Assembly: GCA_018389105.1 (NCBI GenBank)
Contig: JACATO010001009.1
Coordinates: forward strand, 1,470,501-1,534,500
Direction: 5' to 3'
Source: Nautilus pompilius
Taxonomy: Eukaryota > Mollusca > Cephalopoda > Nautilida > Nautilidae
DNA: 64,000 nucleotides
The notes beneath the pieces are model-generated. The model had not been told where the DNA came from. It was given only the letters and a program-made list of their open reading frames with translations, and did no database searches. Positions 61,200 to 64,000 of this stretch are shown piece by piece. A program made the position numbers and the translations under genes. How positions within the stretch are numbered: position 1 is the first letter of the stretch; the number at the start of each line of letters is the position of its first letter.

Positions 61200-61440
61200 G
61201 CGCTTATGTGAGGTATCGGTCTCCCTTTGGAGGAACCAGCAGTAATCACCCATCATATTGGGATTGAATTTGCCCTGATATCTACTTTGCATCACCTTTG
61301 TGTCTTGGTGGAACCTTTCACCATGCTCATCACTGACAACCTCCTAGATTGGTTTGAAAAAAAAAAATCAAGATGCGAATGCAGAAAATGCATCTTAAGA
61401 GACATCTTGGCCCCCATTAGCATGTTTCAGCATAGTGCTC
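61200..61440 (-). pseudogene. Unnamed repeat-associated protein family, copy 3 (fragment)
   Basis: On the minus strand from about 61345: VVSDEHGERFHQDTKVMQSR, then YQGKFNPNMMGDYCW, the same C-terminal core as copies 1 and 2. It is preceded by a frame break after NLGG and ended by a stop soon after the YCW motif. The upstream half of the gene is absent. It sits between gag-like and RT-like parts of the Gypsy relic. Confidence 0.72.
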
Positions 61441-61493
61441 AGCTCTATATTTGCCAAGAAAGTTCTGTACACCAAAAATAAATGCTTTCCATG

Positions 61494-61990
61494 CTGCAGA
61501 CTGCAGTTGGTTTAGCTTATTTTTTGAACAATACCCATTACTGACAACTGAAGATTTGTATACAGCACTCAGTGGTTTGAAGTTGTTTAGTAAACTTGAC
61601 CCCTCACATGCCTATGTTATAATGCTAGAAATCTTGTTTCAGTATAGTTATTATATGGTGTGAAATCTAGTTAAAATTTTCTAATCCAAAATGGACCAAA
61701 TTTTGTAGGGAGGTCCAAAATGTGTTTTCAAACAAGATAACTGGAGAAGAATGTAGCAGAAGACTGTAGAAATATAATTTTCACTGCCTAAAAGTTCTTG
61801 AAACCAGAAGTTGTGTATTTAGGTTTGATAGTAAACAAATATGGTCTACATACCATTGAGGACAAGATTCTTGCTATCAAATGTGCTCCTGTATCAAGTA
61901 ATGCACATGAATTGAGAACCTTTTTAGGGATGATCCGCTGTCACTCACTCTTGCTATTTTTAGCTACAAAGTTAGAACTGCTTTGAAAAA
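61494..61990 (+). pseudogene. Gypsy reverse-transcriptase remnant
   Basis: YPLLTTEDLYTALSG and LFSKLDPSHAY (61520-61615) are the palm motif region with the first catalytic Asp (SKLD). After a gap that removes the YxDD block, VVYLGLIVNKYGLHTIEDKI and HELRTFLGMI (61810-61935) match the conserved segment following it (YLGxxI...G, K-x-x-AI, ELR-x-FLG). Stops and frameshifts throughout. Confidence 0.75.
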
Positions 61991-62244
61991 AGGGTGTTAC
62001 ATGGAAATGAAAAAATGAGTGTCAAAGAGTATATGATTTGGGTTTAGTCTCTGACAATAGAAGGGAACTAAAACTCTCTCCTATGATGCTTTCAGTTATG
62101 GGGAAAGAGAAGTGATTACTCATGCAATGAATGGTGGGCAAAAAACCCTGTAGTATTTGCATTGAAAAGTAGGAACTCTAGTGAAAAAGATTATGGTCAA
62201 AATGAAAAGGAAACATGTTAATCTTAAAAAATTTTTTATCAATA

Positions 62245-64000
62245 CAGTCGATGATCGGTGTAAGCACAATGATCTATATAAGCACTTGATCGTGCAGTCC
62301 CAAAATTTCCATATTTTTAATAGGAATAATCTTTATAAGCACAAAATCGATACAAGAATGTGGAACGAATCCAGGAATAAACAGTAAAAATAAAATTGGA
62401 AGTCTGCGAAAAGCAGGCATGGTGTGGAATAAACTGATTGGTGGAAACCACCCAAGTGGAAGATGCTGATTGGTGGAAACCACCTACACAAAGCATGATA
62501 TCTATAGGCGACAGCATGACATGCTTATCATTCCTTTAGTTAAGCACGTTCTGCACAGAGAGAGTTCATTATGGCTTTAAAAGGTAAACGTTTTACATTA
62601 GAATTCAAGCTAAAGGTTATTCAGGCTGATCATAACGGTTAAAAGAAAGCTGATGTTGCAGAGAAATTCAACATTGACCACACGATGGTCAGCCAATGGT
62701 TGCGAAACGAAGAGAAGTTAAACAAACTCAGGTTGCAAAATGGAAATCTTTCTCGAAAGAGAAAGCGGGAAGGAGTGTTACCATATCTGGAGCAGCAGCT
62801 GTACAAATGGTTTGTTGTCATGAGGGAGAAAAAGGCAGAGCTCCCTGGACCTCTTTTAATAGAGAAACCTAAGTCTTCAGCTCAAGAACTCTATGGTGGT
62901 TCCGAAGATCTTCATACAAACACCTTTACTTTTGGCTGGCTACAAAAGTTCCGAGAGAGATTCAATGTTGTCTACAAATGAGAACATTGAGAAAAGGTGG
63001 ATGCTGACTTATCTGGGGCCAATGAATGGAAGAAGACCGTTTTGCCAGAGCTTCTGCAACATTATCCAGAGGAGGCAATTTTCAACACTGACGAGACAGG
63101 ACTGTATTTTAGGGCCACTCCTGATGGTACACTGGCCAGAAAGGATGAAGTCAGTGGAGGAAAGGCTGACTATTTTGGTGGCATCAAACATAACTGGCAC
63201 TGAAAAATTAGCTCTGCTAGTGATCGGCAAGAGCCGAAATCCAAGGTGTTTTAAGAACAAGAAAAGCAACCTTCCAGTACAATATGAATCAAATTCTGCA
63301 GCCTGGATGACTCGAACTTTATTCACAGAATGGCTAATAAAGTTGGATGAGAAAATATGATGAAAGAAAAGGAAAATTCTCCTGCTGCTAGATCAGTGCC
63401 CTGCACATCCTAAGGAAGTCACAACAACAAATGTAGAGGTGGTCTGCTTGCCAACGAATACAACATCACTTATACAGCCAATAGATGCTGGGATTCCATC
63501 TTAAAACATACTATCACAAACAGTTAGTGAAAGAGTTGGTTGCACACTTAGATAGTGGCCAGGACAAATTCTTGAGAGTGCTGCTAAATCTGTAACTGTT
63601 TTGGATGTCATTTTCATGCTAAAAACTGTGTGGGATAATGTGACCTCAATGACTATCAAAATTTTCTTCAGAAAATGTTTGTCATTGAATCAGAGAGAAA
63701 CGCTTCAATGCAACGAAGATTTTGAATTAGAAGTTTTAAACAGTGAAGGTGGCTTAAAATTGGATGAAGAGTTTATCAAGTGTGATTGTCAAATTGAATA
63801 TTTTGAAGAACTGAATGAAGCAAGTGATGAGACTGAAGTATCGGAAGATGTTGAAAATGATGACATCGACTACTCCAATGCAAGGACAGCGTAAAGAGTT
63901 CCATGGTATACCAACTCAAGAGTTAAAGAATATCCAACATGCAATTCGAAGTTACATAATACAAAACAAGTGCACGCAACAATCTTCAATATTAGATTAT
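62245..64000 (+). mobile_element. Tigger/pogo-like element, runs past the right edge
   Basis: The left end CAGTCGATGATCGGTGTAAG at 62245 follows TA (62243-62244), as in Tigger elements (CAGTCGA...TCGG termini, TA target). The transposase begins about 330 bases in. The right terminus is not in the window. Confidence 0.82.
62572..63894 (+). pseudogene. Tigger/Jerky-like (TIGD/CENP-B type) transposase pseudogene
   Basis: MALKGKRFTLEFKLKVIQA at 62572, a stop, then KADVAEKFNIDHTMVSQWLR form the pogo helix-turn-helix. A CENP-B-type second DNA-binding part follows (LEQQLYKWFVVMREKKAEL; FTFGWLQKFRERFNV to 62980). The DDE domain shows AIFNTDETGLYFRATPDGT (first Asp, 63078), LALLVIGKSRNPRCFKNKK, LLLLDQCPAHPKE (second Asp, 63383) and VVCLPTNTTSLIQPIDAGI (third Asp, about 63486). 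An acidic C-terminus (EASDETEVSEDVENDDIDYS) ends at the TAA at 63892-63894. Frameshifts near 62980 and 63200 and stops near 62640, 63358 and 63502 inactivate it. All three acidic residues are retained. It is distinct from the fragment at 28.1-28.9 kb. Confidence 0.9.

Larger units (their letters stand above)
60045..62110 (+). mobile_element. Ty3/Gypsy-type retrotransposon relic
   Basis: A TTTGGCGACGAGGATTG phrase at 60053 looks like the leader/primer-binding region found just after the left LTR in Gypsy-type elements. A gag-like part (about 60250-60830) and a reverse-transcriptase-like part (61494-61990) follow on the same strand. Between them, where protease and the start of reverse transcriptase should be, lies a fragment of the unnamed family on the other strand (copy 3). 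Everything is frameshifted. No integrase was seen. Confidence 0.65.

Overview
This is a eukaryotic, AT-rich, intron-rich animal genome window dominated by decayed DNA transposons, with one complete host gene and one partial host gene. The mixture of mariner, hAT, Tigger, piggyBac, Polinton and Gypsy relics, plus a WDR76 orthologue split into many small exons by kilobase introns, suits an invertebrate. My best guess is a mollusc, probably a cephalopod. That is an inference from general resemblance of the mariner and hAT copies, not a proven assignment.

Layout. 0-9 kb: a 49-bp minisatellite, a possible terminal exon of an unknown minus-strand gene (1511-1818), a decayed mariner (2107-3361), a 42-bp minisatellite and a decayed gene of an unnamed repeat-associated protein family (8100-8765, minus). 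9.3-17.1 kb, plus strand: three phase-compatible exons giving TM4 to the C-terminus of a rhodopsin-class GPCR with an extracellular loop 2 of roughly 160 residues; the exons for the N-terminus to TM3 were not found. 18.5-26.1 kb: a decayed hAT (minus), a deleted mariner, an AT-rich stretch, and remains of a Polinton/Maverick capsid-protease module (24.66-26.11 kb).

26.2-45.3 kb, minus strand: the whole coding region of a WDR76 orthologue, 14 coding exons whose splice phases all agree (about 556 residues). Its introns hold a Tigger fragment, a mariner and an hAT with a perfect 8-bp target duplication, all antisense to the gene, plus a MITE-like element and a 745-bp polypurine tract in the first coding intron.

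45.3-64 kb: mostly repeats. They are a second mariner-superfamily element with both ends (47564-48756), an AT-rich palindrome, a piggyBac relic, an unassigned block with an hAT dimerisation fragment and a 168-bp duplication, two more copies of the unnamed family, a 61-bp triplication, a Gypsy-type gag and reverse-transcriptase relic interrupted by one of those copies, and a Tigger/Jerky-like element running off the right edge.

I see no operons, CRISPR arrays, rRNA or confident tRNA genes. None of the transposases is intact. The points most worth following are the GPCR with its giant loop and degenerate TM7, the extra in-phase WDR76 exon, the Polinton relic, the three copies of the unnamed family, and the long polypurine tract near the 5' end of WDR76.
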